From positions 215,395,741 to 215,459,740 of the forward strand of contig CM041465.1 in NCBI GenBank assembly GCA_023213395.1: a stretch of 64,000 nucleotides of DNA, written 5' to 3'. The stretch's first letter is position 1. Every line of letters begins with the position of its first letter. The notes under the pieces are model-generated. The model ran no database searches. It worked only from the letters and a program-made list of their open reading frames with translations, and had not been told where the DNA came from. The translations under genes and the position numbers were made by a program. The DNA comes from Cycas panzhihuaensis (lineage: Eukaryota; Cycadophyta). This document shows positions 22,858 through 34,400 of this stretch, one piece after another.

Positions 22858-24722
22858 GTTTCCTTTATTTCAAGTCTAAGCCAAGAGATAAGAAGCCTAA
22901 GGGAACTTAAGGGACCACCTTTTCCAACCCCTAAGAAGGAGTTTCCACTTGGTTATGTCATTTAACTAAGATATGAACAAAGTAATGAAAGGATAAGATG
23001 TAAAGGGGGTGGTATAATCCACTAGATTACACAATTAGATGGAGGAGTTCTGAGTTCAGGGTTATACTAATAATGTATCTTGTGTCCTTCTTAGGGACTC
23101 CTTTCCTCCTATTCTTTCAACCTTATAAGTTTTACTAAAATGAAGGAAAAAGGGTTAGGTGATAGAAAGTTCTTTTTTTTTTTCATTTTTTATTTTATAT
23201 ATATATATATTTCAATAAAATACAATCATAAAAGTGAATAATGAAATGACAAGATCTAACTATCTTCTTTTCAATATCAAGTAAAAAACTAATCACACAT
23301 ATAACTTCTTTTTATGAAATGAAGCACATTAGGAATAAAAGAGAAACTCTTTCTTCTAGATGCAAAACACACCTTTTAATCAAGAAAAACTAACATGAAA
23401 TGCAATTAACATAACATGCAACTATATGTGCTAATTAATAAAAGATCAAATAACATGTGATGGTTTTATAATGCTTCTTATCTTAATCACATGCTATTTT
23501 CTTCTTTGGAGAATGATTTCAAAAATATATTTTAGCCACTATGAATGATATCCAATCCTTAAAAGTCATATGCAATTAGTCATAATTGAACTTTTCAAAA
23601 ATAAACAATGAAATAGGATGGTAGAGAGATTCTATCACTTATGGAGTTTTTAGATACCATAGGATCCTTGAATCTCATGCAATATAATTACAATATAAAT
23701 ATATCATTCATACATTTAGATTTATTTTCTTAAATAAGAATAAATAAAGAGAATAAAGTCAAATAAGATAATACTAGTAATTTTTTATAATTTCTAGTCT
23801 ATTGATGAATTCCTACATCAAAATGGCCTTCTCTCTTTCATGTGATCAAACTTCTTCAAAATTTTCTTTAAAACTAATAAGGAAAATAAGAAGAAAACAC
23901 AAGAAAAGCTAGATTAATAGTAGCCACAAATATGCAAAGGTAAAACTAGACCTCTTGGGGACTTAGACAGTTGAAAAAGAATAGGAGAGAGTAGTTATCT
24001 TTATATTGAAGAGATGATCATTCTTCACAATAGTCTACTAATTTTCTTCCCACAAAGGGCTAACCTTTCATCCATGCTTCCCAAGGAAAAATGTAAATAA
24101 AGGTATCTCAAATATCAACAAGAAGAGAGGAATAATTCTGATCATAAGTAGTCATTAAAAGAAAAGTAGAATTGCAAAAAACTAAAAAGGAAAGATCTTA
24201 CCAAGAAAAAGAAATTTGAAGCTGATAAATTTATAAGAAACCAAGTACTTTAGAAGCATCAACCATTGAAATTTATATAGAAACAAGTTGGCAAATAGAG
24301 CTTCAAAATTTTTTCCTTGGCCTTCATGTTTTCTTCAAGATAGTTCTCCATATAGTAAAAGAAAAATCTCTCAAAATCTCAAGAATCACACACCAAAGCT
24401 TGATCTCTAACACATCAATTCGTAAATGATGCAACACAATAGGGTTCCCAAGAGTTATAGGCATACATGGGGTATATTTCCATTAAATCTAAATGGTAGC
24501 ACGTAAAATTGATGCATGAAAAAAAAAATTACATGCATGACAGTCAAAAGCATGATTGATAGCATTTTATGAGCCATGAAAAATATGACTTTATTAATAA
24601 AACATGATGAGTTACATTTTTGGTAGCACCAAAAATGTGACAAATTAGGAGGTGAAAAATATCCATTAAAAAGTTAAAAAATCATATTTTTATTAAAAAT
24701 TAAAACCAAAGAGACTTAATCA

Positions 24723-25002
24723 TATTGGATATAATACTCAATTCCATTAGCCCTATATAAACTCTCGCTATCTTTTGCATTCTATATTAGAGTTGTGGGC
24801 CACCTTGATATATGCACCACCTCTAAGTAGTCCAATGGGGTTCTCTCTCTAATGGTGAGGTTGTACTATAAGTATGTACTCTTATTTGTTTATAATTGAG
24901 TTTTGGCCAATTCTCCAACATGGTGTCTATTTTGTATATACTTCATCTTTTTGTTGCTCACCATTAGGGTTTGATCTGTTTGTTACATTACTAATCCTAA
25001 CA
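24723..25002 (+). repeat. 5' LTR of TRIM-like element 1
   Basis: TATTGGATATAATACTC...CCTAACA. The first bases are the family start TGTTGGG with a G-to-A change. About eight differences from the 3' LTR are visible in the first 100 bases, mostly CG/TG transitions, so this insertion is older than G1. Confidence 0.9.
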
Positions 25003-25795
25003 TGGTATTAGAGCCCAAGGTTCAACCCTTAGAGGCATTTCTTGCAAATCCTAGTACATGTCATTCCTGTTTTTGAGCTTTCACGCCTTGTAAATTTTTT
25101 GATGTGCCTGTGTCATGACTTTATCAAGTTGAAGATCATTTCAAGTTATATCTGATGCAGATTTTGTTATGGGACTGTTATCAAGTTTTGAAGGGCTATT
25201 TGGTGTTGATGAGAGGCTGTTTTCAAGCCCATTTTGAAATTTTGTAGCTATTTAAAGCCTATTGATGCTACTCAGGTGGACATCTTCTCCACATGTGGCG
25301 CCACAATAATATTGCATGCAGGTGAAATTCCATCATATTCTGTGTGTAGATTCAACTACTGTTTAGGTGCCTCCTTCGCATGTCAATGGACAAAGTGCCG
25401 TAGGAACTGTTAACAGTAGTTAAGTGAGTGCTTCTCACTATCTAGAAGCTAAAAGAAACTCTATTTTCAAAGGTATTTACAGATTTACAGGTTATACATA
25501 TATTTTTTGTTGATATGTACTTTCCTTATACTCAAAAAACTGTATTCAAGGCCTTCAAATCTGGCCTATATTCTTATGTATTTAAAAAAAAAAAAGAAAA
25601 AAAAAAAAAAGAAAAGAAAAAGAGAGAAAGAAAGATGTCTACCAAATTTATTTGGTGGCAAGCAACCAATTGTTCAAAATCCTTTGCTATCAAGGCCAAA
25701 ACACCTTGGGCAGGATAAGCTGACTGTGCACTATAAATTTAATCTCTATGTATTGTTGCCTAGTCTCAGCGTAATCTTCTAAGCGCTCAATGGGA

Positions 25796-26421
25796 ACATT
25801 ATTGTAGTAAACTAGATGTAAGTTCCATACAGGTGAGTTTAGGAAAGTTAGATTTGAAATTACAATATGATTCGAATACATCAACTCCACCAGGTAACCA
25901 CATGTATGCTTCAATATTTTACTGTGAAACTTCTGCCACCAGAGAGTACCTTGACCATCTATAGTACCATTGTCACCTGTTATCACAACATTTGTAAGGT
26001 TATGCCCATTTATCAGGCTGTTGTATCTTGGACCAAGCCCATCCCTACCTCTTCCATAAGAAGGTAAAGGCAGAATCAAGGGCCAATCTTCTAAATCCTA
26101 AGAACTAAGAATGACGGCATTTCTGTCCAGATAAAGAGTGAAATTGCTGGTGAGATTGAAACTCCTCGTCAACCATTTTCCCAGTGGAATGTACAGTAGG
26201 CCCCCTCCTTTGTCTGAGTATTCACTCAGATGATCCACGGTATCTTTAAAAGCCTTTGTGTTCATAATTGTTCTATCTCCCCCACCTCCGAACTCAGTAA
26301 TCATCACGCTGTGTGCCCGGCAGCTACTTCTGGGGAGTCTGGGTTTTGCTCCCTCTTCCATTACACAGGCGCATATTAAAAGCAGCCCAACCAATCGATT
26401 TTGACTTCTAGGGAGCTCCAC
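25796..26421 (-). pseudogene. Captured polygalacturonase (GH28) N-terminal fragment
   Basis: Lies antisense to the host element. It begins with a hydrophobic leader (RLVGLLLICACV), then TEFGGGGDRTIMNTKAF (the conserved start of plant GH28, usually FGxxGDGxTxNTxAF), GLLYIPLGKWLTRSFNL, an in-frame TAG at 26098-26100 (probably CAG) and IDGQGTLWW (the hallmark GxGxxWW box). It breaks off after NSPVWNLHLVYYNN, where GH28 identity ends. The catalytic NTD, DD, GHG and RIK motifs, which lie further downstream in the family, are missing. GH28 enzymes cut pectin in the cell wall. This is a dead fragment, with no intron visible inside it. Confidence 0.9.
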
Positions 26422-26850
26422 ATGTTTAATGTGCTTTCATCAACAAACAGAGCATTCTATATGAATCCATATGACATTACCTAAATTTGGAGTGTGTTTT
26501 AGAATTTATGCATTTTGCAGGCTTGGAAATTCATCCTCGAGATTCCATAGATGTACGCTACTATTAAATTTTCTGGTGGGAATGATAGCCACCACCCACG
26601 GTGCATCATCGACCTATAACAACAATGGCAGCTTTGCACACAGTGGCGACATAGACAGGACAGTGATAGACCTTTCATCTTCAATGGCGGTGACCTGCAT
26701 AAACAATGGCAGCGATACTTTTTTACATGGCGATGAACAAACCCTACTTAGGGTTAATAATATTTTATTCGATGTTTATTTTTGCGGACGTGATTTCATT
26801 ATCAAAGAGTTCATACTTTTTTCGATTTGAAAAATACATTTAATCAAATT
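26422..26850. other. Cargo flank of unknown origin in TRIM-like element 1
   Basis: Upstream of the pectinase fragment; less AT-rich than the element backbone, so probably captured with the gene (its 5' flank). Short open frames on both strands have no recognisable product. Confidence 0.4.
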
Positions 26851-27343
26851 AGATAATCACTTCAGATCTGTCCAGCCCCTTATCTCTTTAGCCCCAGTCA
26901 CATGGTGGGCTTATATGACCAGCTGCCAGCTTATGAAGGGGGCTAGTCCCTATTTCATCCCTTTTCAGCATTATTAAGGAGTACTTGTCACGTTTCTAAC
27001 TGTATCTTGAGATTGGAAGGTCCGATTTCAGTTCTGTCTGTTGCATTGGATCCATAACAGAGAGACCATTCATTTGACAGGTCATTTGACATATTTTGGA
27101 GCTATTTTCATGGAGATTTTTTCATTCAAAGTCACAAGTTCCTATTTGTCTTCATTTTTTTTTCAGTTTCTTCAAGTACATATTACATTTTCAAGGCTTC
27201 TTGATGTAATGTACCCCAAATGGGGGGGTTGACATGTACTATGGACTTTTTTTTATCTCTTGAAGAACCCATTGTGATCATATTATACTTCATTTATGAG
27301 AGAGAGTCACATGTGCTACACAAGTCACATATTATTTTTCAGT

Positions 27344-27475
27344 CATGTAAAAATTTCTAATGCTGGTTATTTTTGCCCATGGTGGCAAGTTGTTAGCCCA
27401 ATGCAACATCATGTAAAAATTTCTAATGCTGGTTATTTTTACCCATGGTGGAAAGTTGTTAGCCCAATGAGGCAT
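27344..27475 (+). repeat. 66-base tandem duplication
   Basis: Two adjacent copies starting CATGTAAAAATTTC at 27344 and 27410. The sister element has only one copy (from about 50620), so the duplication arose in this copy. Confidence 0.85.
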
Positions 27476-27599
27476 CTTTTTAGCCCATGTGGCATGTTTG
27501 AGGCCATAGTGCCATTGTATTTCTGTCCATTAGATGCCGAAGAAGTGCTAATCCTATTGAGCAAGAGGTAGGACACACTTTTAGAAGCTACTCTTGCCT

Positions 27600-28125
27600 G
27601 CCATGTGCTATTTGCCATGTGCCTTATATATATTTTTTCCTATTTGTACTCCTATATGAGCAAGGGATGGGACCTTATACAACTACTCTTGCTAGCTTCT
27701 GATTGATCCACGTATACAAAGGGAGTTCCTACCCAACTGGTGGTTGTAGCGGCTGATAACCCATGCATTCTAGTAGAAGGACTCCACTTCATATGGACTT
27801 CAGCAGCTTTCTTATTCAGTGCAGTAGCATTTATGATCTAGCAGACTATTGGAGACTCCTTCCATGTGCCATGTGTTTCTTATATATATATTTTCCTGCT
27901 TGCACTCCTATATGAGCAAGGGGTGGGACCTTATACAGCTACTCTTACCAGCTCCTAATTGATCCACGTATACAAAGGGAGTTCCTACCCAACTGGCGAT
28001 TACAGCGGATGATAACCCATGCATTCTAGTAGATGGACTCTACTTCATATGGACTTCAGCAGCTTTCTTATTCAAGGCAAAGAAATGTTATGATCCAACA
28101 ACCTTTTGGAGACTTGAGCTTATCA
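27600..28125 (+). repeat. Tandem duplication of about 256 bases
   Basis: Two copies share CTCCTATATGAGCAAGG, CCACGTATACAAAGGGAG and CATATGGACTTCAGCAGC, offset by about 256 bases. The sister element has one copy (50800-51070). Confidence 0.8.
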
Positions 28126-28168
28126 TTGAAGTGACGACATTTATGTAATTGACTATTACAAGGGGGAA

Positions 28169-28448
28169 TGTTGGGTGTAATACTCAATTCCATTAGCCCT
28201 ATGTAAACTCTCTCTATCTTTTGTATTCTATATTAGAGTTGTGGGCCACCTTGATATGTGCGCCACCTCTAAGTAGTCCAATTAGGTTCTCTCTCTAGTG
28301 GTGAGGTTATACTATAAGTATGTACTCTTATTTGTTCATAATTGAGTTTTGGCTAATTCTCCAACATGGTGTCTATTTTGTATATACTTCATCTTTTTGT
28401 TGCTCACCATTTGGGTTTGATTTGTTTGTCACATTACTAATCCTAATA
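28169..28448 (+). repeat. 3' LTR of TRIM-like element 1
   Basis: TGTTGGGTGTAATACTC...CCTAATA, preceded by the PPT. It ends next to the AATCA duplication. Confidence 0.9.
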
Positions 28449-28826
28449 AATCAATGGAAGAATAGCCCAAAAAGGATGAAAACTATAAGCCCAGACCAAA
28501 AAATAATGCAAAAGAGAACCCAAAAAAAAAAAAAAAAAATAAATAGGAGAATGAAGTAAACAAATATTTTAAAGGAAAAATGAGTCAAAATGATCATGAA
28601 GAGAGAACTAATTACCATAGTTATCACTCATTGGTAGGTGAGAGGCCATATAATACATCATTATTATCTAACATACATCATCTAATAAAAAAAATGATCA
28701 TATTTAACCAAAACATGGCCTAACACATTATAAAACAAGTGTTTATCAATTATATCAAACAAGAGTAACACAAGAAACTTGTTAAAGATGATAGGGATTA
28801 ATTAAGGGCTAGGTTTTAGTGAAACA

Positions 28827-30229
28827 TTTGACCCCTTGGCATCTAAAGTTCTTACTTCAAAAGGGAAGCAAGACGATGAAAGGTGAAAATGATATGGTCA
28901 AGGATTTTTAATCAAAAAGTAAAAATTTAGGATGAGGCATGTGAATGATGGAGAACTAGTCTATAAGAGTTACTAGAATCAAACTAAACAAACCTTAACA
29001 TTTCTAAAATAAAAAGTTAAAGAGATGCTATATAAGTGTTTACCCAAATGGATTGGGTTTACACTCACTCAACAAAAAGAATGACACAAATGCACACAAA
29101 CTGGATAGGACTTAAGAATCTAGTTGGTCATAATTTGTCCCTTATTAACTAAAGTTTTGGAGGATAGTCCTTTTGCCAGGGTAAAAAGAAGGGATTGTCA
29201 TAGTTTTTTGGCTTATTAATAGATGGATTTTTAGAGCCTTAGACTACTATAGTTTTAGCTTATTAGTAGGTGATATTTTAGAGCCTTCCATTATAATTTA
29301 AGCTCATTAATGGGATAAAGGAATTTAGAGTTTATCATATTATAGTTTAGGCTATTTAATAGGTAAAAGGTCTTAGAGCATTTTGGAGGCCAAAATGAGA
29401 ATTAAAATAAAAGTTAAAATGAATGAAAGATGTGATATTCAGGTCTCCAAAAAACTCCATGAAGGATAAATATATTAAAGTCAATAATTAACAATAATGG
29501 ATAAAAGATAAATCATTTCTTATTTCAAAGGGGCTTTATCTAATAATGACAATTGTAGAAGGATAAAATTCACTTGGATAAACCCAATAGATGGAAGAAA
29601 AGATTATGCTTGGAAGAAGAGAAAAGGGACCTCTCTTTCTAAGAGAAAAATGAATAATTTTGATTTCATTTTCACAAGAGGGAGTTAGAAAAATAAGTAC
29701 CCACGGGACCTTTTTAGTCAATTTTTGAGGTGATCTAGAGCTATTCAAGTGAATGATTAGCTCCAAGAGGTGGACACTGATACGATGAAATAAGGAGCAA
29801 GGTATCCAGTGAGTTCCCTTCATAAAAAATTTAACTAATTTTTTTGACCAAAAATGAGATTTCACAGAGTGAAAAATGTAGGAACAATACCAAACGTGTA
29901 GTGATACTATCAAAAATATGATTTGGCAATATAATAGTGAAATTAGAAAATTGTATTTTTAATAATAAAATCATATTTTTGACTATGTAGTCATATTTTT
30001 GAGTAGATAGTCATGTTTTTGACTAACTCATTACCTTTTTTATTTTGAAAAGAGAAAATTAAAAATTATAGCTTTTATAAAAATGAAAATTAAAGTCTAA
30101 TACAATTATTTTTATATAATACAGCCTCTAGAGTGAGTAGATATAGGGGAAAATGAAATATTACCTATCGAAGAACTAGTTGGTTAGCTAGATGAGGGAG
30201 ATTAGGCCATATTAAGGGATTGTGGTCTA
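28827..30229. other. G2 region between 3' LTR and antisense frame
   Basis: Starts with the G2 polypurine tract. The rest is AT-rich with repeated short phrases (ATAGTTTTxGGCTTATTAATAGxT, near 29190-29380). A 125-codon minus-strand open frame (29536-29913) has no recognisable motif and is probably chance. By position the antisense gene promoter would lie here. Confidence 0.5.
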
Positions 30230-31780
30230 TCTAGAGTGAGTGGATCAACCCAATTAGTAATGGAATATAAGTTGTTATATTATTTTATTAGTTATTGGAT
30301 TCTGGGGAGGAATGTTTTTAGAGTACGAGTGATCAGAGATATACAAATTACTTTGAGGGATGTGCTAAGGATATTGGGAGTGAGTTGGTATGGGAAGAGA
30401 GTTAGAATCAGTAGGGTAGATAATGATGAGTCTCAAGAGGCATATAGTTAGTATCTAATTACTTTTGTTGACTAATTTAGTCCCCATGCCATATCTATTA
30501 AGGCTATATAGAGAGCAAATGTGATTCCTATCATACAAAGGATCATTGCTCTTATCATCATATTTCAAATTATGAGAACCCAAAAATTCATGGGGGTTCT
30601 AGCTTAGTGGGTAGGAGCGGTGAGGAGATGTGAGTAAGGAGTTCATATGAATTGGGATAATACATAATATATAGTATATGCCTATAGTTGTTGAGGATCA
30701 GGAGGCAAGGAAGAGGAGGATTCTCCTATAGCTCCATCTTAATTTGTTGGTTATATGATCATATTCTCTTGATGAGGCTAGGAGGGGCACTAGGAGAGCT
30801 AATGGTTATGGACCTAGGAATAAATAGGTGGCACATGAGAGCTTGGATCTATAATAGGATAGCCATCATGGTGAGGAATACATATAGTCCTCTAATAAGC
30901 AGGATGACTAAGAGGTAGCTAGTAGAGGATGCATATGAGGGGTTATCGATGTGGAGTGATGATGGGGTTGATGTAGTGGAGAAAAGAGTAGTAGGAGAGG
31001 CCCCTATCACTAGTGGAAAGAGATGTAGAGGGAGAAATAAGGGAGGAAGAGGAGGTAGAGATGGTGGTCAATGTGAGATGGGTCAAGGTGGGAGAGGAAA
31101 AGCAACAACCAACAAAGGAGAGGGAGGGAGTAGGTAGGTGCTTGAGAGGATAAGTAAAGCACCAGGTGGAGGCAGAGGAAGCTCCATATAGAGCATGGAG
31201 CTAGGCTTGATAGATGAGTAGGGAAGAGGAGGAGGCGAGAGTAGAGGTGGAGAGGGGGAGCCTACCTAAGAGGCTCCCCAAGATCCTCAGGGAGAGGGAG
31301 TTATATAGCCAAAGGAGGAGATGGTAACAAAGCTAGTGAGTGGTGGTGAGCTAGCAGGCATGTTAGTTAATTAATATTGAACATATTAAATTATATCCTT
31401 TTTTATTATTTACCCTTTATATAGGAGACTAATGAGGATTTATATATTTTCAATAGATAGATGAGGAGAGCATGACTCTCTCAAAGATGAGGAGGATATT
31501 ATATTTGATATTCCTCTACATGCTTATATTAAAAGAGGCTCTAATGTAGAACATGGTAGATCACACACTATTGGGACATTAGATTGAATACTTGTTCCTA
31601 GATATGAGGATGCAGTTAAGACTTCTAGAGTTAGAGCTTAAGGCCACAGAGGATGAGAGACATCACTTATGTAGGATGACATTGGTACAGGTAAGAGTCT
31701 AAGCTACCCCATTAGTAAGCACTATAGTTCAATAGGAGTAGCATCTTCCACTACATAGGGAGTCAACATATGGATTAAAA
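30230..31780 (+). pseudogene. G2 antisense plant-mobile-domain remnant
   Basis: Plus strand, opposite to G2 gag-pol. 30236-30451 carries GRNVFRVRVIRDIQITLRDV followed by LGVSWYGKRVR, a good match to the mobile-domain core (FxxPxGEMTITLEDVxxLLGLPVDGxxV). 30688-30918 adds GRGGFSYSSILICWLYDHIL. A Gly/Arg/Glu-rich, low-complexity tail (30940-31330) and a charged coiled-coil-like region (31600-31760) parallel the G1 gene. Many stops. Confidence 0.78.
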
Positions 31781-31849
31781 AAAATAATGGAATCAATGAT
31801 GAAACCTAATGATGAAGGAGAAGGAGTCATGAAGAGTGTATCTGATATA

Positions 31850-32064
31850 TCCCAACTATCTGGTAGATTATAATCTAAGAATTAGAATAAATGACAATGG
31901 GTCTAAGATAAGAATGAGAAATATTAGACAAGGCTTCTATAATGGAAGAATATTCGACTTCATTATTAGTTACTCTAGGTATAAATAGGCCAGATGAGAG
32001 GAGAGGTTTTCCCGATTGGTCATAGACCACCAAGCAATAGCAGATGGTCCTGGGTTACCTCTAT
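31850..32064 (-). pseudogene. G2 extra RNase H fragment, cut by a copia LTR
   Basis: The minus-strand translation begins at the insertion point with RGNPGPSAIAW, then (after a frameshift) TNNEVEYSSIIEAL and PIVIYSNS. These correspond to the first, Glu and second Asp regions of the G1 extra RNase H. The first-Asp segment (TDGGS) lies beyond the inserted LTR. It is placed between the antisense frame and integrase, the reverse of the order in G1. Confidence 0.82.
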
Positions 32065-33300
32065 TGTTGGGGTTAATGATCATCACCCCACTCCCACCTT
32101 TCAACCCAGAGTGCACACCTCACTCTCACCAATTTACACATGTGGGTGCTCACATGTGAAGGTAAGTATAAGGTAAGGTTAAGTTGATTTGAATTAATTT
32201 TAATTAAGTTCATTTGAGCCAAGTTAAGTTATATTTTATTATTATTTAAATTTTAGGGGTTAAGGAGTTTCCCTCCTCTCCTAAACTATATATTTGGAAG
32301 GGTGTGCAACCCTGGTGTCTTTTAGACACCATCTATTTTTGGACATTTATAATGCTCTCTCTCAAACAATGGATTGAATACAAAGGATTTTCTATTTATG
32401 CAATAATTGAATGATTATGTGTTTATGTTCCACCCTATTCTCCATCATATTATTTTCCTACATCTGGTATCAGAGATTCTTTAGCTCCTTCATCTAGTAT
32501 CAGAGCTAGGTTTCCAAAGGCTGGCCTATTAAACGTTTTGTGAAAAGCAAGGATTGCTAGACTGTTAAAGTTTTTTTTGAAGAGAAAGAAGATCTATTAG
32601 TATTTTGAGGTAGATCTACTCACAAGTAAGCAAATATTGGTTATATTAATCTTCTACAAAGTTATTTTAGTAGTTCCTTGCATTACTTTTCATCAGATTT
32701 GATTATTCTTGATTTATACTTGTGAAATAACAAATATTATTTTTAGATCTGTACAGAAGCATAGCTAAAATCAGCAAATATCAAGTTTCCATCACTCTAC
32801 AGAGGTTTTATCAATAAGTTTTACATATTTTTGACAAATATTTGACTATTTTCTAGTATATTTTATCTATTTATACAATTTTTTCTTCAGATCTGCAATA
32901 TTTTTCTCTAAATCTGTAATATCTTTCTTTAAATCTGTAATATTTTCCTTTAAATCTGTAATATTTTCTTCAGATCTGTAATATTTTTCTTCAGATCTGT
33001 AATATTTTCTTCAGATCTGCAATATTTTCTTTAGATCTGTAATATTTTTTCTTCAGATCTCTAACATTTTTCTTTAGATCTACAATATTTTTCTTTAAAT
33101 CTATAATATTTTTCTTTATATCTACAATATTTTTCTTCAGATCTATAATATTTTTCTTCAGATTTACAATATTTTTCTTTAAATCTACAATATTTTCTTT
33201 AGATCTGTAATATTTTCTTTAGTATTTTCTCAGATCTATGTAATATCTTCTTCATATTTGTATATTTTTATTAAATATTTGGCTATTTTTTATACATTTG
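32065..33300 (+). mobile_element. copia insertion: 5' LTR, primer site and leader
   Basis: LTR 32065-32462 (TGTTGGGG...CCTACA, 398 bases), same family as 1162-1547. Primer site CTGGTATCAGAG at 32464-32475. The leader then includes a tandem repeat (32878-33240). No gag-pol and no 3' LTR is visible, so the copy is truncated. Its right limit is not clear and lies somewhere before G2 sequence resumes (about 35900-36400). Confidence 0.8.
32878..33240 (+). repeat. Minisatellite-like tandem repeat in the copia leader
   Basis: About sixteen units of 21-24 bases of the form TCTTCAGATCTGTAATATTTT, with variants (TTTAAATC, TTTAGATC). Confidence 0.9.
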
Positions 33301-34084
33301 GTCCATTTACTCAATATCTTCTTTAAGATCTGTATAAGATTTGGTGCATATTCAGCCTAACAATATTTTTGGAGAAGTCATACTACAGCAGATCTATCTA
33401 CTAGAAGAATCTAAAGTCTATTTTTTGCAACTCTGCCACAGCTACATTACCAGGTTCTTCATTTTATTAAAATTTAAACATATATTTTCTTATTTCTTTA
33501 ATATATCTTCTCCTGTATATTTTAAAGATTTCATATACAAATATATATACATTTTATTTATTTGATATACTTTCTTTAATATTTAAAAAAATTTCTAGTT
33601 TCATTTGTGGATCCATTGAATCACTAGTTTTTTTTCATGCTTTTCTATATAAATGTAATTTTTTTTTTTAAATATCTCATCTGTGATATACATATTATAC
33701 GAAGATTTTTTTTTTTTTCAACTGAAAAAAAAGAAAAAAAAACTGAACACTTTTGTCATCTTTCCTTATTTTGGAATAAACCCAAAAGAATAAACTGCAT
33801 CAACTCCTTCATATATTTCTTGCTAGGACTAGGCGTATTCTTCCATACCAATCTATAAGATTTATGCCAAGAATTGTGTCAAGAACATACATTCCTGTAA
33901 CTATTAAGGAAAGAAACAAAGTTGTTTTATTTGAAATAAAACGAGCCAACTCCATAATAGTAGGACTCTAATACATTACAGTATTAATACTAGTAAATTG
34001 GTCCTCTAATAAGTAAAGCATGTCTTATTTTCTTATTTTTAAACAAGTCAAACTATTGTATTTTTTCTTTGGATAATCCCTAAA
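33241..34084. other. AT-rich stretch, unassigned
   Basis: Likely copia leader or captured DNA, with T-runs at 33660-33720. No supported coding. Confidence 0.4.
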
Positions 34085-34400
34085 ATTTGTCTCTACAGCA
34101 TAGGCAACTAAACTGGCCTAACATCTTACTGCCTTTCAGTTCCTCCAGCCTTGCAACATCAGGCTTTGCCATAAATTCTTGCATATATTATCTATTATGT
34201 ATCTCAAAGAGTTCAGCATCTAGGCAAAGTCTACATAAAGAACCAGAACCATCCTCGGCCCTAGGTGCACCTTGAAAAGAGTTCCTAAAACCTAATTCCA
34301 TGATGTAAGATTGAGCTCTAAGAAGCCCCACTTTTGCAAATTCGAGTCCCATCTTCAATGGAGAGGATAGCAAAACCTTTGCAACCCTCTACATAACAAC
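34085..34400 (-). pseudogene. Exon-like fragment of an unrecognised protein
   Basis: On the minus strand an open stretch of about 68 residues (including KMGLEFAKVGLLRAQSYIME and SGSLCRLCLDAELFEIHN) is followed, after one stop, by MQEFMAKPDVARLEELKGS. The amino-acid composition is protein-like, unlike the AT-rich surroundings. I do not recognise the family. It could be an exon captured by the copia element or the remains of an older host gene. About 200 bases upstream (34690-34760) a short coding-like stretch occurs in the same orientation. Confidence 0.4.

Larger units (their letters stand above)
24723..28448 (+). mobile_element. TRIM-like LTR element 1 carrying a captured pectinase fragment
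   Basis: Both LTRs are 280 bases (24723-25002 and 28169-28448). PBS TGGTATTAGAGC lies at 25003, PPT CAAGGGGGAA at 28159-28168, and a perfect target duplication AATCA at 24718-24722 and 28449-28453. There is no gag or pol. The insertion lies in the G2 3' LTR; the other G2 LTR (near 45350) shows the uninterrupted site. The interior has element backbone at both ends and a cargo of about 1.1 kb (roughly 25675-26850). The backbone is shared with the element at 47777-51418; the cargo is not recognisably shared. Confidence 0.93.
6498..28826 (-). repeat. 3' LTR of G2, split by two insertions
   Basis: Net length is about 2.29 kb after removing G1 (6552-22857) and the TRIM-like element (24723-28448). 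It ends ...GTGAAACA at 28826, followed by plus-strand TTTGACCCCTTGG. On the minus strand this is a polypurine tract (CCAAGGGGTCAAA) just before the LTR start TGTTTC. There is no PBS at 6497, which fits a 3' LTR. Confidence 0.85.

Noticed and set aside
25796-26421. Functional polygalacturonase gene
   Set aside because: In-frame stop, truncated before the catalytic motifs, and wholly inside a retroelement with matching target duplications.
26471-26830. 119-codon plus-strand frame next to the pectinase fragment
   Set aside because: No recognisable domain; likely flank of the captured gene read in a chance frame.
27296-27571. Plus-strand frame with two similar repeats (VKISNAGYF)
   Set aside because: It reflects the 66-base tandem duplication in non-coding element backbone.
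29536-29913. 125-codon minus-strand open frame
   Set aside because: Phe/Ser/Leu-rich with no motif; lies in decayed G2 sequence; probably chance.
32878-33240. Regular direct repeats resembling a CRISPR array
   Set aside because: Units are contiguous with no unique spacers; the context is a plant retrotransposon leader.
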